Shown here piece by piece: positions 35,101 through 47,266 of a stretch of 64,000 bases of DNA. A model generated the notes under the pieces. The model did not search any database. It worked only from the letters and a program-made list of their open reading frames with translations, and was not told where the DNA came from. This DNA comes from Heterobilharzia americana (lineage: Eukaryota; Platyhelminthes; Trematoda; Strigeidida; Schistosomatidae). Each line of letters starts with the position of its first letter. Position 1 is the stretch's first letter. The stretch covers positions 1 to 64,000 of the forward strand of contig CALYCZ020000372.1 in NCBI GenBank assembly GCA_944470555.2. Direction: 5' to 3'. A program made the position numbers and the translations under genes.

Positions 35101-35799
35101 TTTAATTTACATGAATGATTCCATTTATAACATCATTTTCTATAAAAGGATGCGTAATTGCAACTCCTAATAAGCACATGTTTTCTTAAATATTCGCGTG
35201 TATTCCGAACTATTCATACGTAAATAAACTAGAGCAGTCAGTCTTTATATACATGATTGTTTCACTTCCGTCCACTTTTACTATCATATCATCATACTGT
35301 ACATGTGAGGTGACAGTCACTTAAGTGTTGAAAAGAGGATCTTGGCAATTCTCTTTCAAACAGGATATGAAATACGTTCACTAGTATACAAAGTTAACTG
35401 CATATTTGTGTGTACGTGTGTGTATTGTTTTGTCACTGGTTTCAAGCCTTGGAGAAATATTCTAAGATGGTTTTATCAATTCATATGATGGTTAGTTGAT
35501 ACTTTTGTAAAGTGAACATGATTTAGAAGCAGATTTTGTTTAGTGACATGATTTCTTTTCAGTTACATGAATTTCTTCACGATAAACAAGAGACAGCGAG
35601 AGAGATTGTTCAAGCTTTTATAAGGATGTATTATCTGCTATGATAAAAGGCAGATAGATGGCTGGTATGTTTACCTGTGCTAAATATGTGGGTTGTAGAT
35701 CCATTCTCATGCCGATAATATATAAATATATACGGTGTGCTAAGACATTCCTTGATAGTAGTGACGCTGAGATACATTCTTATGCTGATGATATGTAAA

Positions 35800-36025
35800 T
35801 GCAGTGTGCTAGGGTGCAGGCACGTCCAGCTGATGACTTCCAAATAGAATGTAACACTCCTCCTCGATTCCTCTGCTAGTCATCAAGGTCAATATAACAT
35901 GATGAATATTCAGTATCGAGGCAGTATCGAGGCATCTGCATAGCAGCCCACCTGTGAAAAGAGGTCAAGCAATTCAGTCCTGTTTAGCAATGGGAAACTA
36001 CTAATATCATAACAATAACTCAGTT
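35800..36025 (+). mobile_element. Sm-alpha-type SINE (CTGATGA subtype), decayed
   Basis: Plus strand: 'cacgtccagctgatgac' (CTGATGA at 35830-35836), a disrupted stem II and no GAAA, then 'cctcgattcctctgctagtc', which corresponds to 'cctggattccactgctagcc' of the 40 kb element. The body follows with 'atcgaggcatctgcatagc', as in the centre of the 40432-40886 element. Confidence 0.65.
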
Positions 36026-36384
36026 TAATCCTATTTCTCTTCTTGAATGTCAAGAAAATCAGAGGAAAATTGGGAAACACTGATCTACTATGCTTTAACT
36101 TGAGTTTCTACGAGTTTACGAAAACCTGTTGCTTATATATAAGTCATCTATGGGTTGATGAACTAATCGCATATTGTATATATGAGTTACACGTGAAGAT
36201 TAATTTACAATTCATTCACACATCAATGAATATATTAATGAAGTAAGGCATGAAAAGCCTCTGTAGTGTATGATGCATAGGGTGACATGTAACGTTTACC
36301 ATACTAGCGTGCACAGAATCAAAGAGAAAAATGAAACGTTCAGCGACGTCAAATTTCTTCCTATGATATCATTTTGTAGAGCTG

Positions 36385-37275
36385 TACGACGCTGCCTTGC
36401 CTAGGTAGGTGAAATGGGCTACTTCCCTCAAGTTTCTCCCTTTGATGGTGATTACAGCTTGTTGTTGGTGGTGTTGCTATTGTTGGTTGGGTATCTTCAT
36501 CACCTCTGTCTTCTCCACGTTCACTTGATAAAAGTTCCGTTTTCGGTGCCTCACCTCTCCTGTCAACTTGTTGGTTTTTGCCTGTAGATCTTCGACTTTG
36601 TGCGACAACATATTAGACATAAATTATCGTGGTTGGTGAAATCCAGATATTCTCCTGGGGACTTTTCATCGATCCAGCCAGTGCATGACCCTCTTATTGC
36701 TCCTCACAGCTTGCTGCATGATCAAGTCAACCACAGTCACAGAGATCATCGGTGGTAGTAGGTGAAACCTTGTCTCACTCCTTCCTTTCTTCACTTCAAA
36801 GGCATCAGTGAGCTTTCCATTATGAATCACTTGGTATGTAGCGTCGTCATAAAGCAGCTGTCTGTCAAATTACGTCTCGGTCGATACCTCGAACGAACGC
36901 TTCTTCAAAGTGTATGAAGTTGAGGTTGAGGCTGAGTTGACTTCCATTCTATTGTCTGTTCTATGATGATGAGTAGCGAAGCGTTGCAACTTGAGCTACA
37001 CATGATTTGTTTTTCCTGAGGCCAGCTAGCTAGGCAACCAGCCAGTCAGCCAGCCAGCCTGTCCCAGTCGTAATTTTCAATCGAGAGCATTCTCCAGTTT
37101 CTCAAGTGTGATGCGACTTAATATGTTGTTTGTTGTGAACTGGAGTATGATTGTGCGTCAGTTCTTGTTCCTGCAAAGACTTGGTTTGCCCTCATTTGGG
37201 AGTTTGACAAGGTAACTCTTCTTACAATCAACCGGAAGCTTCCTTCCCTTCATTTCATTTCAAACTTTCTGCATT
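36385..37275 (-). pseudogene. RTE-like LINE reverse transcriptase fragment
   Basis: Minus strand, in order from 37275: LLMQKV, VDCKKSYLVKLPNEGKPSLC, a TIILQFTTNNILSRITLEKL-type run, QVIHNGKLTDAFEVKKG-like sequence, the damaged catalytic region (LDFTNHDNLC where FADD would be), MKIPNQQ, and a GRNLREVAHFTYLG-like segment. Many frameshifts and stops. It is the same family as the endonuclease fragments in block X, but it carries the RT part those lack. Confidence 0.85.
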
Positions 37276-37314
37276 AGTAGTGCCAGCATGTCCATTGATC
37301 CACACCTCTTGCTT

Positions 37315-37317
<3 letters not shown>

Positions 37318-37347
<30 letters not shown>

Positions 37348-38382
37348 AACCAATTTAATATGATGGATGTTATCACACTTACTACACATGATGACTAACT
37401 TTGAATTGAATTGCATCGCATCCCCCTTTTTTCATGTCACTACAACACCCCTACCTCTACCCCTACTCCATATCAGTATCAACATCACAATGAGATTACA
37501 AATTACAATCACGTTCACATCACATCACATCACACTAGACTAGACTAGACTAGACTAGAATACTAACTAATCTCCCTCCTCCTATAAAATGCATCCATGA
37601 TGAATAAATAGTTGACCTATTTCAATGTTGCAACCTGTTATTTATTGAAAACCCAAATCACGATCACAATCATGATGAAGATAAAAACACAGGGAGAATG
37701 AAACAGTTATACTTCACGTTTGAAGGCTTGAAATGTATAATTTCTTACGAGACGAGATACAACATTACCTCTCATCATATATTGTCTGTCGCATGAAATC
37801 AATGCATGATAAACAGTTGACCTATTTCAATGTTGCAGCCTGTAATTCATTGAAAACTGAACCACGATGACAATCATGATGACGATGGTGTTTGTCCAAA
37901 TCGGTACACAGCTTCACCCAACGCTTTCTGTAAGCACTTGTACTAGGCTAAAATACACAGAGAGAATGAGACAATTATACACCAGGTATGAAGGCTTGAA
38001 ACGTGTGATTTCCCACGACATAAACTACCACCCCTCATCATATTGTCTGTCAATTCCGTTTGATGCAAACCATTATAAATGAGTGAGGTTACTCATTCGA
38101 TAAACAACAATACCCCTCCAAAATTATCTGGTCTCCCTTCGAATTGAATCAGTCAGTCAGTCAAGTAATGTTGTATATAAACTGCCTTTGGAACTACCAG
38201 CTAGATAACTAACTAACCAACTAACTGATTCCATTATTCATTACATTGTGGATTGGAGGAGTGGGGGTGTGTGGAGGCGGGGTTGATGGAAATATTGGAG
38301 AATGATTTGCCACTTTGTGACTGCCACCAATCTATGTACAGGATGCTAAACACAGGTTTATATTTATTCCAATTCTTCTATC
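37318..38382. repeat. Diverged copy of the 2.85 kb tandem unit, spanning its junction
   Basis: 37318-38030 resembles the end of the unit (23460-23990: 'atgttatcacac', the double 'caatgttgca' repeat, 'aaatcggtacacagcttc'). 38095-38382 resembles the unit's beginning ('aaaattatctggtctcc', 'aatgttgtatataaactgcc', 'actaactgattcc'). About 100 bp at 37995-38095 separates the two parts and is absent at the array junctions. A (CA)n tract is at 37318-37345. Confidence 0.75.
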
Positions 38383-39560
38383 CTGAAAAAAGCTGTATTT
38401 CTCATCCTGAAGGTGGTATTCGACTCCATCGGTCTAGAAGTCTTATGCTAGTGTCTCTCATTGAAATGGGTACCGAAAGGGTAAATCGTCTTACTGAAAG
38501 CTCTTTACTAGAACATCTGTGGGCGTATTAGAGCTTTGGTGAAGTATCAGGTGAGTTGTATACGTTGAATGGTGTCGGTCAAGGTTGCCCACTCTCTCAA
38601 TTCTTATTCAATTTCATCATAGATGCTGGTATGCAGGTCTCCCTTTCGTCATCTGACTACAGAGAAATTGACTTAATCTCAGGGAATTTTTGGCTGGCTC
38701 AGAATATGCAGACGACATAGTCCTGTTAGGTGAAAACGCTGACAAGATGCAGAGTCTTCTGGACACATTAAGTGGCAATTAGAGAATGTTTTGGATGCGT
38801 TTCTCGCCACCCAAATGCTAATTGTTGCTGTACGACTGGTCCTCGTCGGTAGCCCGACTAACAATAGCCAGTGAAGTCGTTGGTGTGTTGAAGACTTCTC
38901 TCTCCTGAGAATTTGGGTCAGTCCCAGCATATTGGTCAGTGGCCGATAATACCTCGACATGGATACAAAAGGCTCAGTCGACGTTTACCATTACCATACC
39001 ATCTGTGGTGCCCCCACGATATCCGATTACCTACTTGCAGTTGATTGTACTGTGCTTCAGTTCACTCTGTTCTGCTGTATGGCTGTGAAACGTGTCCAAT
39101 AAAGGTAGAAGACATGAGAAGTCTTCAAGTGTTTGACACCGCTTCTTTCATAGTATAGGCCGTATTCCGTGGTGTCACCAAGTGAGTAATGCAGAGGTTG
39201 GGCGTAGAGTTTTAGAGAGGAGAGGTGTGTCAGTTGGTGTGGTTGTGAACCTTCATCGACTAAGATGGTTGGGACATGTGTCACGTACGCCTAGTCACTG
39301 TCTGTCTCGTCGCACAATGTTGATCAAAGTAGATTGAAGCTAGAAAAAAGCTGAGTGTGGCCAGATTAAATCGAACATAGCATCAATATATGAAGTGGTT
39401 AACTGTAAATTTGAAGCATGTAGGGCGATACAGACTATGCGGTTGGGGTCCACGAGACAAGAGAAACTAGTGTTTGGAAACTCTGATTGATATGACTCAG
39501 AACTGATGTTACTGTGCAGATGCATAGACACACTACCCTCATCTTAACCTCTACACTGAA
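38383..39560 (+). pseudogene. Reverse transcriptase and C-terminus of the second LINE lineage, decayed
   Basis: Plus strand: AVFLILKVVFDSIGLEVL (RT motif resembling the AFDS box); then GVGQGCPLSQFLFNFIID at about 38571-38624; then the catalytic box YADDIVLLGENADKMQSLLD from 38705; RFSPPKC; a gap of decay; NLHRLRWLGHVSRTPSHCLS (about 39245-39305); and a final CRAIQTMRLGSTRQE segment. Multiple frameshifts and stops. It is likely the same lineage as the endonuclease at 34120-34600, but on the opposite strand, so a separate insertion. Confidence 0.87.
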
Positions 39561-39904
39561 TCCCACCATTTTCTCATCCCTCCTTCTCTTGCACCAATTT
39601 CTGCTTCTACTTCCTTTCACCAACTTTTCTTTTTTTCTCCACTATCGATTTTATCGTCTTGTCACTTGATGTGTTGATGTGAAGTGCGGCAACTTGGACC
39701 GTTACGTAGTAATGCCTGGTCCTTTGTTGATCTTCATGATGATGATGATGATGATGAATCATCTTTTAGATAGTCAGAATAATGAAAAAAGTAAGAAGCT
39801 TGTCAACCTTGTGAAACGCGAAGAACGAGTGTCTACTTAATAGATATAAAATGAAGAAGGTGAAGAAAGAAACAAGGGTGGTAATCAAGGTGATAATAGT
39901 AAAC

Positions 39905-40146
39905 TAATTATGATGAAATCGAAAGGTTTTTAAGGTGTCAAGACCATGATAAGATAAAAGATCGGACATATCTCTTCTGCTCAAAGAGGTCAGTCTGGAA
40001 TTGGTGAATTGCCGCTGCCTCTGCTGTACAAAATTGTCGAAAGCCTACTCCCTATGAACTATCCCCTTTGACTTCATAATTGCCACTGAAGTGGGACTCC
40101 AGTTGAGCTAATATGTAAAGAGTTGACCAAGTGTTCATACTGCTTG
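39905..40146 (-). pseudogene. Penelope-like element C-terminal fragment
   Basis: Minus strand: a VEHLVNS-like segment, then GVGFRQFCTAEAAAIHQFQ and KRYVRSFILSWS before a stop. This matches the C-terminal end of schistosome PLE proteins. The nucleotide sequence is homologous to the PLE at 49920-50045 ('gtcgaaagcctactcc' against 'gtcgaaggcgtactcc'; 'agagttgaccaagtgttca' against 'agagttgaccaaatgttca'). Confidence 0.75.
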
Positions 40147-40159
40147 GTTCATCAAATCT

Positions 40160-40575
40160 CAGTAGATGAAGTGCAATCTCAACCTATAATCCACTACTTG
40201 AAAGCTGACTACCTGGAATAATGCACCACCGTTGAACACATCAAACTGGATTATGTTGGTATAATTGTTTTTTATATCATACCATCGTTGATTGGAGGGA
40301 ATTGACGGGTCTCTATTGGTATATGGGCTCCCATACGGATTCATCAATATCACCTGTGTTTTTTAGTTTTAGTAATGATGGATAGTGGCTAGCAGTGGAA
40401 TCCAGGATGTGCATTTCGTCCTATTTGGGACTCGTCAGCTGGATGTACCTGCTTCCCAGTGAGTCATGTTGTTCCCACCAGGATTTGGACTCCCGAGCGA
40501 CCGCTTCAAACACCAAAGCATTATCCACTACACCACCGAGTCACGATAGCCACTTCTTGTGTGATGAGTATAGTT
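40160..40575 (-). mobile_element. Sm-alpha-type SINE, complete: head, ribozyme, body
   Basis: Minus strand: an A-box-like GGTGTAGTGGATAATGC at 40535-40519, a B-box-like GAGTCCAAATCCTGG at 40492-40478, then the hammerhead (40446-40400), then a body with 'ccaatagagacc', 'aacgatggtatgatat' and an AT-rich end. The part right of 40432 lies in the duplicated block. Whether 40160-40431 is also duplicated cannot be seen, because copy 1 is cut by the window edge. Transcription by RNA polymerase III is inferred from the boxes. Confidence 0.82.
40400..40446 (-). ncRNA. Hammerhead ribozyme with intact core
   Basis: Minus strand: stem I 5' strand ATCCAG (40444-40439), core CTGACGA (40438-40432; the change at the seventh position is tolerated in hammerheads), stem II GTCC/GGAC with loop CAAATA, and GAAA (40417-40414). 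Short stem III is ATG/CAT with loop CA. The cleavable C is at 40406, and stem I 3' strand CTGGAT is at 40405-40400, a perfect six-pair match. All residues normally needed for self-cleavage are present. Stem III is very short, as in known Sm-alpha ribozymes, which favours activity in dimers. Confidence 0.87.
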
Positions 40576-40708
40576 TTAGTTTAATTGTTGATATAATTAG
40601 AACACAGATAATATCGAGGCATCTCACAGGAGTCCATATGCCAGCCAATAGAGACCGATCGATTCGGTCCAACCAACGATGGTGTGATATAAAAACGAAA
40701 ATTATGCG

Positions 40709-40886
40709 AATGACTATACTCACCGCACAAGAAGTGGCTATCATGACTTGGTGGTGTAGTGGGTGACGCTGTGGTGTTTGAAGTGGTCACTCCTGAGTCC
40801 GAATCCTGGTGGGAAAAACGCCACTCACTGGGGAGCAGGTACATCCAGCTGACGAGTCCCAAATAGGACGGGATGCGCATCGTAGG
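40709..40886 (+). mobile_element. Opposed Sm-alpha-type SINE head with dead hammerhead (copy 2)
   Basis: Same as 278-455. It forms the right arm of a large inverted repeat with 40409-40570. The hammerhead has GGGA in place of GAAA and has lost the stem I 3' strand. Confidence 0.7.
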
Positions 40887-41478
40887 TTGATGTGGTTTGT
40901 TAAAGACTCCATGGGAAATTGTCTACCAATCTGTTGTCATTTCATCGGCATAAGAGAAACAGTACTCAGGTTATTCTCTTCTGATAAATAAGAAATTTGT
41001 AAGAAAAATTAGTCAGCATACTAATAAATGTAACAAGTAATATATCTTTCTGGATAAATTATGTTTAGCCTCACGGATTAGCATCTCATGCATGATATTA
41101 GATTAATGAGCAGGTAAAGAAGTTCTGACATTTTCATACATGATATATATGTCAGATGAAAATCTCACCTTATTTTAACATACCTATCTACCTGATAGTG
41201 AGTGATATACATATGTGTAAGGTCTCTTCACAAGTGTACATTCTTGTTCCACTGTACCATTATTGATGACAATATATATTGATAAAATCAAGATTTATCT
41301 TCAACTATACACTTCAATGGTATACATAGATATTGAGTACACTTGAAAATATGTTGGTTGATATATATGTTGATATTGAATATGTTCTGATGTCTGATTT
41401 TATGCAACTTTTTCTTGTAAGTGATTGTGAATTTTCATCCACCAAGAAAAATTTATGCATTACCTACCTATCTTAGTG

Positions 41479-41586
<108 letters not shown>

Positions 41587-42058
41587 TTCTGTTTAGGCAT
41601 TAATTTACAATGTATAAGCTAGAATAATGATAATGGATAATGGAGTTAAAGGAATTATGATTTTAGTGAAAATTTGAGATGAAAAATTTAATAGTTTGTA
41701 AGAAAAATTATCATTGAATAACAGACTGATCTAATAACTCAGAGTGATATAACCACCGTACAGCCCGTTTCTCGTATTTTGCATCACCTGCTTTCATCGA
41801 TGTAATCTAACCAGCAAAATCTACAAACCAGTCTGAGTGGTTTCCAATTACTTCTATTACTCAGTAGTAGATGTGATTAGTTCATGATTCTTTTGTATCA
41901 TGTATCAGAGATTACGCCCAGTGATTTCAGCTGGGTAGGAGTAGTTTCCAATCGAAAGCCTTTTGATACCATAATTAGGTGAGAGTTGAGAAACCACTCA
42001 TCTGTGTGAGAAATGTCATCATCGAGCATACGATTTGTAAGTCATTTGCAGACTGATC

Positions 42059-42144
42059 ATTCTGATGAGCAAGAAGCCTTAGAACTGGGTTTCATGCTTG
42101 TTGGCACTCATCAGCGACGAGTGTCTACAACATCGAAAGAATCG
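42059..42144 (-). mobile_element. PLE-tail-like fragment (copy 2)
   Basis: Copy of 1655-1740; see there for the similarity. Confidence 0.4.
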
Positions 42145-42338
42145 ATAATCGAGAAAAGTTTCTTAGCATTTGTATCGAGGCAGCATGAAAATGGTTCTTC
42201 TCTAGCAACCAATCAATATATCGAAGCTACACACTAGTCGAGTTAGAAGATAAATGGTTTATTAAGTAGCGAATATTTCAAAGTTTACAAAATTGATCAA
42301 GTGATTCGATTCTATCTCATTACATAACATGAAAGCTT

Positions 42339-42599
42339 ATGAACGATAGATGGAGATGGAGATGGAGAAAGACAGCACATTTTTATAAATGGCTAAACAC
42401 TATGCTAAAACTACATTCACATAAGCCATATTTATATACACTTTGTAGAACAATAACCGAAAACATTCAATTACTGATTGTTAATATATTGGAAGATCAA
42501 TGTGAGCAATTTCACGAATTACCTCATATTCGTTGTAGCATTCATCAAGCAGTATTGCGTAACTGGCTACCTCTTTCTCACTTCAACATTTCCAGTTAG
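42339..42599 (+). CDS. Unrecognised open frame, possible exon (copy 2)
   Basis: Same predicted 86-residue product as at 1935-2195, with the same possible splice sites at about 42448 and 42597. Confidence 0.22.
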   Translation: MNDRWRWRWRKTAHFYKWLNTMLKLHSHKPYLYTLCRTITENIQLLIVNILEDQCEQFHELPHIRCSIHQAVLRNWLPLSHFNISS

Positions 42600-42808
42600 T
42601 TGTTAGGAAACATCTATTTTAGACATATGCAACCAGAATAACCATTAATACAGTGATGTTATTGTTCATCCAACTAATGAGACAACGTTTGTTTCTACAT
42701 CAGCAGCCCTGTAGGGAAATTCAAAACCGGATAGATGGGAGTTTTAACAGTTTTTCAGCCTTTGGCTTTCAACCCTGATTACAAATTTGAACAGATATTA
42801 AACACGTG

Positions 42809-44294
42809 GAGGAGTTATTGGGCAGTTTGACAAGGTAACCCTTCTTCCAATCAATGGCCAGGTACCTTCTCTTCCTTCCACACCTTCTGCAATAGTGGTG
42901 TGGTGTGAGCATGTTCGCTGTTGTCTCTGCGTCTGTTCTCAGTGCTTCCGGTGGGATCGTATCTGGTCCTGCTGCTTTCCCACATTTCAGTAGCTTTATG
43001 GAGCTCAGGACTTCGGCTACTACTATCAGCTTCCATGTATCCAATGAGATCGATTCCCTGTCCTGTCTTCTTTCTTCTTCCTTTCTTATAAGGTTGTGCA
43101 GGTTTCTTTCCACATAGCCCTCAAAGACTTCCAGTGTTCTTCCACACATGTTTCTTCAGGGATGTTCCTCGATATCTTCCACTTTGTCTTGATGGCTGGC
43201 TGTCGCGAAGATTTCCTTTGTGGTGTCGTCCTTCAGTTGAACTGCAATCTATCACCAGCTTCCTTGAAGGCTTTTACCTTGATTTGGAAGGTTCCTTGCA
43301 CTAGATAGTGAGTGGTGTGAACCTACATCTGCTTCTCTTCTTGTCCTTGTGTCAGGTAGACTTCTTCTCCATTTTTTTGATATTGAGATAAAGTCGATCT
43401 GATTTTTAGTGTGTCCCGGTATCTGGTGAAATCCATGTCGCTCGCTCTGTGAATATCCTTGTGCTTGAACACACTGCCTGACTCCAATCATTAAATCGTT
43501 GAATGCACAGAATTCTGCAAAATGTTCTCCATTCTGGTTCATCACCTCAACGAGCGCTTCTCAACCCATGATGGATGAGTTCCCTTCCTGTGTTGTCCCC
43601 TCCCAGTTTGGCATTTATGTCGCCAAGTGTGGTGGGGTCTTGTCCAGTGTTGATTGAAGTTGTCTGTAGAATTCCTCCTTTTTATCTTGCTCTGCATTAT
43701 TTGTAGGTGCGTGGAGTAGCATTGTATGATTGTGACCTTCCTTCCTTCCTTTTGAGTTGAACCTTGCTGTCGTGATCCTGCAGGAGGAGATTGGTTCCCA
43801 CTGCATGAGAGAGAGCCTTCGAAGCTGTTGGGGGCATCATGATAGCCACTCCAAAACTCAGTGTGCTCGTGGTTGTTGTCTGGGTGATAATATCGGAGTA
43901 GATTATTGATTCTCCAGTTGACAGTTTGGAGAGTCCACTCCCATTCCATCTGCTTTCGCAAATTCCAAGCACTTCGATGTGATACCTCTTCATCTCGTTC
44001 GCAATCTGGGCTGCCTTACTGGGTTCAAACATACTGTGGACATTCCATGTCCCCACGTTTACTTTCGCTTTCATCGCGAGAGAAGACAAATCGGTCAATT
44101 GGCTTCGCGAAGGCTTTCACAAACTTGCATCATTTCACCTCTCCGATTCCAGTGAAGAATAATTTTGTTATTATTTTTTATATTTCGTCTGTGCTTTGAA
44201 GTTTGTTTAGCGGTTAGATTTGTTTTACGGGGTATGGTTGCTAGCCCTATGCCCAACCTTCCCTCTTCACCCGGGCTTACGACCAGCTAGTAAC
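42809..44294 (-). pseudogene. RTE-like LINE endonuclease fragment (copy 2)
   Basis: Copy of 2405-3890 with the same frameshifts. One visible residue difference is IEVLGICESRW here against IEVPGICESRW. The Leu form is the one usual in this family, so copies 1 and 3 carry the derived Pro. Dead on arrival with the block duplication. Confidence 0.9.
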
Positions 44295-44334
44295 TAGTGA
44301 ATTAGTTAAACAGGTGAGGTTCAATAAAATCATA

Positions 44335-44499
44335 ATGGTAATATATGATGAGATGTTTATGACAGAGAATCTCACTCACAAGGATATATATTCAACAGAT
44401 GGCTATGATGAAGACAGCGACCTCAACAATTTCCTCTCAACACATGGATTAGACTTTGCTGAGTGGATACAGATTGCTTCCAGTATGTGTAAAAGGTGA
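44335..44499 (+). CDS. Unrecognised short acidic open frame (copy 2)
   Basis: Same predicted product as at 3931-4095. Confidence 0.2.
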   Translation: MVIYDEMFMTENLTHKDIYSTDGYDEDSDLNNFLSTHGLDFAEWIQIASSMCKR

Positions 44500-47046
44500 A
44501 CTGTGTGTTAAGCCTCTGAATCCAACACTTTAATAGCTAATAATAATAATAATAATAATATTTTAATTGGTATAAATTTTAAACAAATACCAGTTGAACA
44601 TTTACACTAATTGTATTTTGATTATCTAAGCCACATATTCTGCCAGTTTACTGTTGTATATTGCTGCATCACTTATGTATTACTTATGTAATCGGTTAAA
44701 ATTATTCACCTGATTCATTCATCAGATTTCTACCATTGGATTCAATGTCTATTCATTGATTCCATGTATTCACTTTAACTCCTTGAAATTCATTCAATAC
44801 TTAATCAATTAAATTTAAATAACAATGAAAAACAATGAGACAATCAGACAATTGATTGTTTATTGTTCGAATTTGTTTTACCCGTTCCCGTTAAATTATT
44901 TCCTTAGTCAATTGGTGGGGGAAGCATAAATTCACTGTTTCACTCTTTGTCGGTATGAATGAGTAAGTTATTTGAACTACAGCGGTTGATGACTGTCTGT
45001 CATTGAGTAGTATAGCCATTTCCTCAGTTGATTTACCACTCAAATTCCATATGTAACTCAGAATTATTTCAGATCAATAAATTGTTAAATTCACTTGGCG
45101 TAGAAACTAGTGCAGAGTAATTTATACGTGTCTTATAGGGAACGGGTTTTATCCCTTAGTGTCTGGTGAAATGTGCTATATGGTTTGTCTGAAAACTAAC
45201 TCAGAACTCTTGGATAGCCACTGGTTTGATATCTTTCATGGTTACCTCACCTATGAAGATTGACTTAAGCAACTGAACCTATCCTCTCACAGACAGAGTG
45301 GAGATCTAATCATGCTACAAGGGATTTGAAGAGGTGATTTCGAACCTGATGTGTCGTTATTTTTGCTTTCCACTCAATCAGAACACCTCAGTGGACATAA
45401 GAGCTGAATATACGAGGCAAAGATGAAAGCTCTCTCCATACACAACTAGTTATCTCACCGAGTAATCAACTCCTATAACAAGTGGTATCCTCATTGTCAA
45501 GTGACACATTCAAAAGAGGACTTGTTGGTTGGTGGTGGGCTCAACCCCCTTACCCGGTAATCCGTGTCAGTCCATGATGAAAATTGCTTTGAAATCAATT
45601 AATCCCAACAAACCACTCTCTCTCTCTCCCACAACCACTCATAGCATGCTCCTTCAATACTGAAAATTCCACACCTTAAATATGCATCAGAACTTACTTA
45701 ACCTGACCGGTTTGCAATATCATCATTTCCATGGAGTACACAATGTACCCTGTTAGACTATCTCAAACATTTTCTCCTCACACTTAGAAATTTGATTAGT
45801 TTTAGTTTTATTACTTAACTCAATAGTGAGTAGTAAGTCTTACTTTCATTTAAATAAAAGCAATGGTGACATTTGATGAAAACTGAATACTTTTTCAATT
45901 TCATTTTCGCCTAACTAAATTCCTTCTTAATTTATTTTATTGGATATGTTACATATTGAAAAAGTCATATTTACTGGCTGACTAGATTTTTTACTGCTGA
46001 CGTTGAGACTGCTGTCAGTCGTGGAACCTGGAGTTCTTCGACTCGATGTTTGGTGGGGTCATGAGTATGTGCTACTGAGACGTCGCGTACTTACAAAGAA
46101 ATCGCTGTTCAGTGCTCCCAATTCTTCCTTGGTTCTCTAAATTGAAGTGAGTCAGTGGTGAATACCAACTTGAAGTTTAAATAGTTTCCTCAACAGTAAG
46201 GTGAGCATGACCGAGAAATCAGTACAAGTAAGCCCTTCAACTCTGAGAAGATAAAAGTAGTCAACATTCATCCAGTGATCATAACTCAATCAAATTCCGT
46301 TACGAACAATCAAACTTCGTGATTAGTATACATTCTTCTATATACTAGACTGTACCTAAGACATAAAATAATATTTTACTTCTACTGTCATTGATATCAG
46401 GAGAAATTCAAAGTGATGCTTCCAAATGAATAAAGTTACATACCTCAACCAAAACACTTATCGTAAGTAAAACTCTTACCCCGTTCTCAGTCTCCATGAT
46501 CACTGTACAACCTACAACACTCATAAAAAAACGTCAGTGATGATTGAAGACAGTTTGGTTAGTTGACACTACACTACACTACACTACACTGAGTATTTAA
46601 GCACTCGACACATTTCGTTTAGAAAGTGGACCACTGACACTCAACTATCTGAAATTCTGTCTTACTCAGTAGATTAGTCAACCACAGATTTTAAAAGCAG
46701 TCGACATTTTAAAAAGGTAATTGCTTGACATTCCTTTTATATCGTCTAATTAATGTATTGATATCAACGAAAGGTTTGTAAGGGGTCAAAGTGTTGAAGG
46801 ATAAGAAAATGCAAGATGGTTAGCACACACTGTCATGCAACTAAATCCTAAACATGAATCCTACATCTCAACTCAGTCCAATGTTCAAGTCAGCCAGGAT
46901 TATGATATTATTTGAAACTAAGACAAAGCACAAATGTTTACAGGGTAAAATGAATTCATATTTATTGAAAGGATTCAAATAGCCGCAAATTAGAATGAAT
47001 CTCAATTAGGAATAGCTACACATGACACCATGAATGCGTCAAACTA
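44500..47046. other. Non-coding part of block X'
   Basis: Equivalent to 4096-6659. Short indels relative to copy 1 include a loss of about 14 bp near 46515 and one TAA-tract change near 44540. No gene seen. Confidence 0.55.
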
Positions 47047-47266
47047 TAAGAACAGCAGTTGGAGAACCACTGAAACCTGGAGATAGTGGACAGCTGCTTG
47101 ATCCTAGTGTGAGACTCCTCAACAATGCCCAATCTTGACTACATCAAGGATCGAACCCATGATATATATATGACCATCATGACAAGCATAATTGAGGCAC
47201 TGCATCTGAATCCAATGGTCCACATTTTATTATATTCACCAGTTTGCGACATGGCATGGCTGTAAT
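47047..47266 (-). mobile_element. Sm-alpha-type SINE with decayed hammerhead (copy 2)
   Basis: Copy of 6660-6880, with an intact B-box GGTTCGATCC and the same ribozyme damage. Confidence 0.75.
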
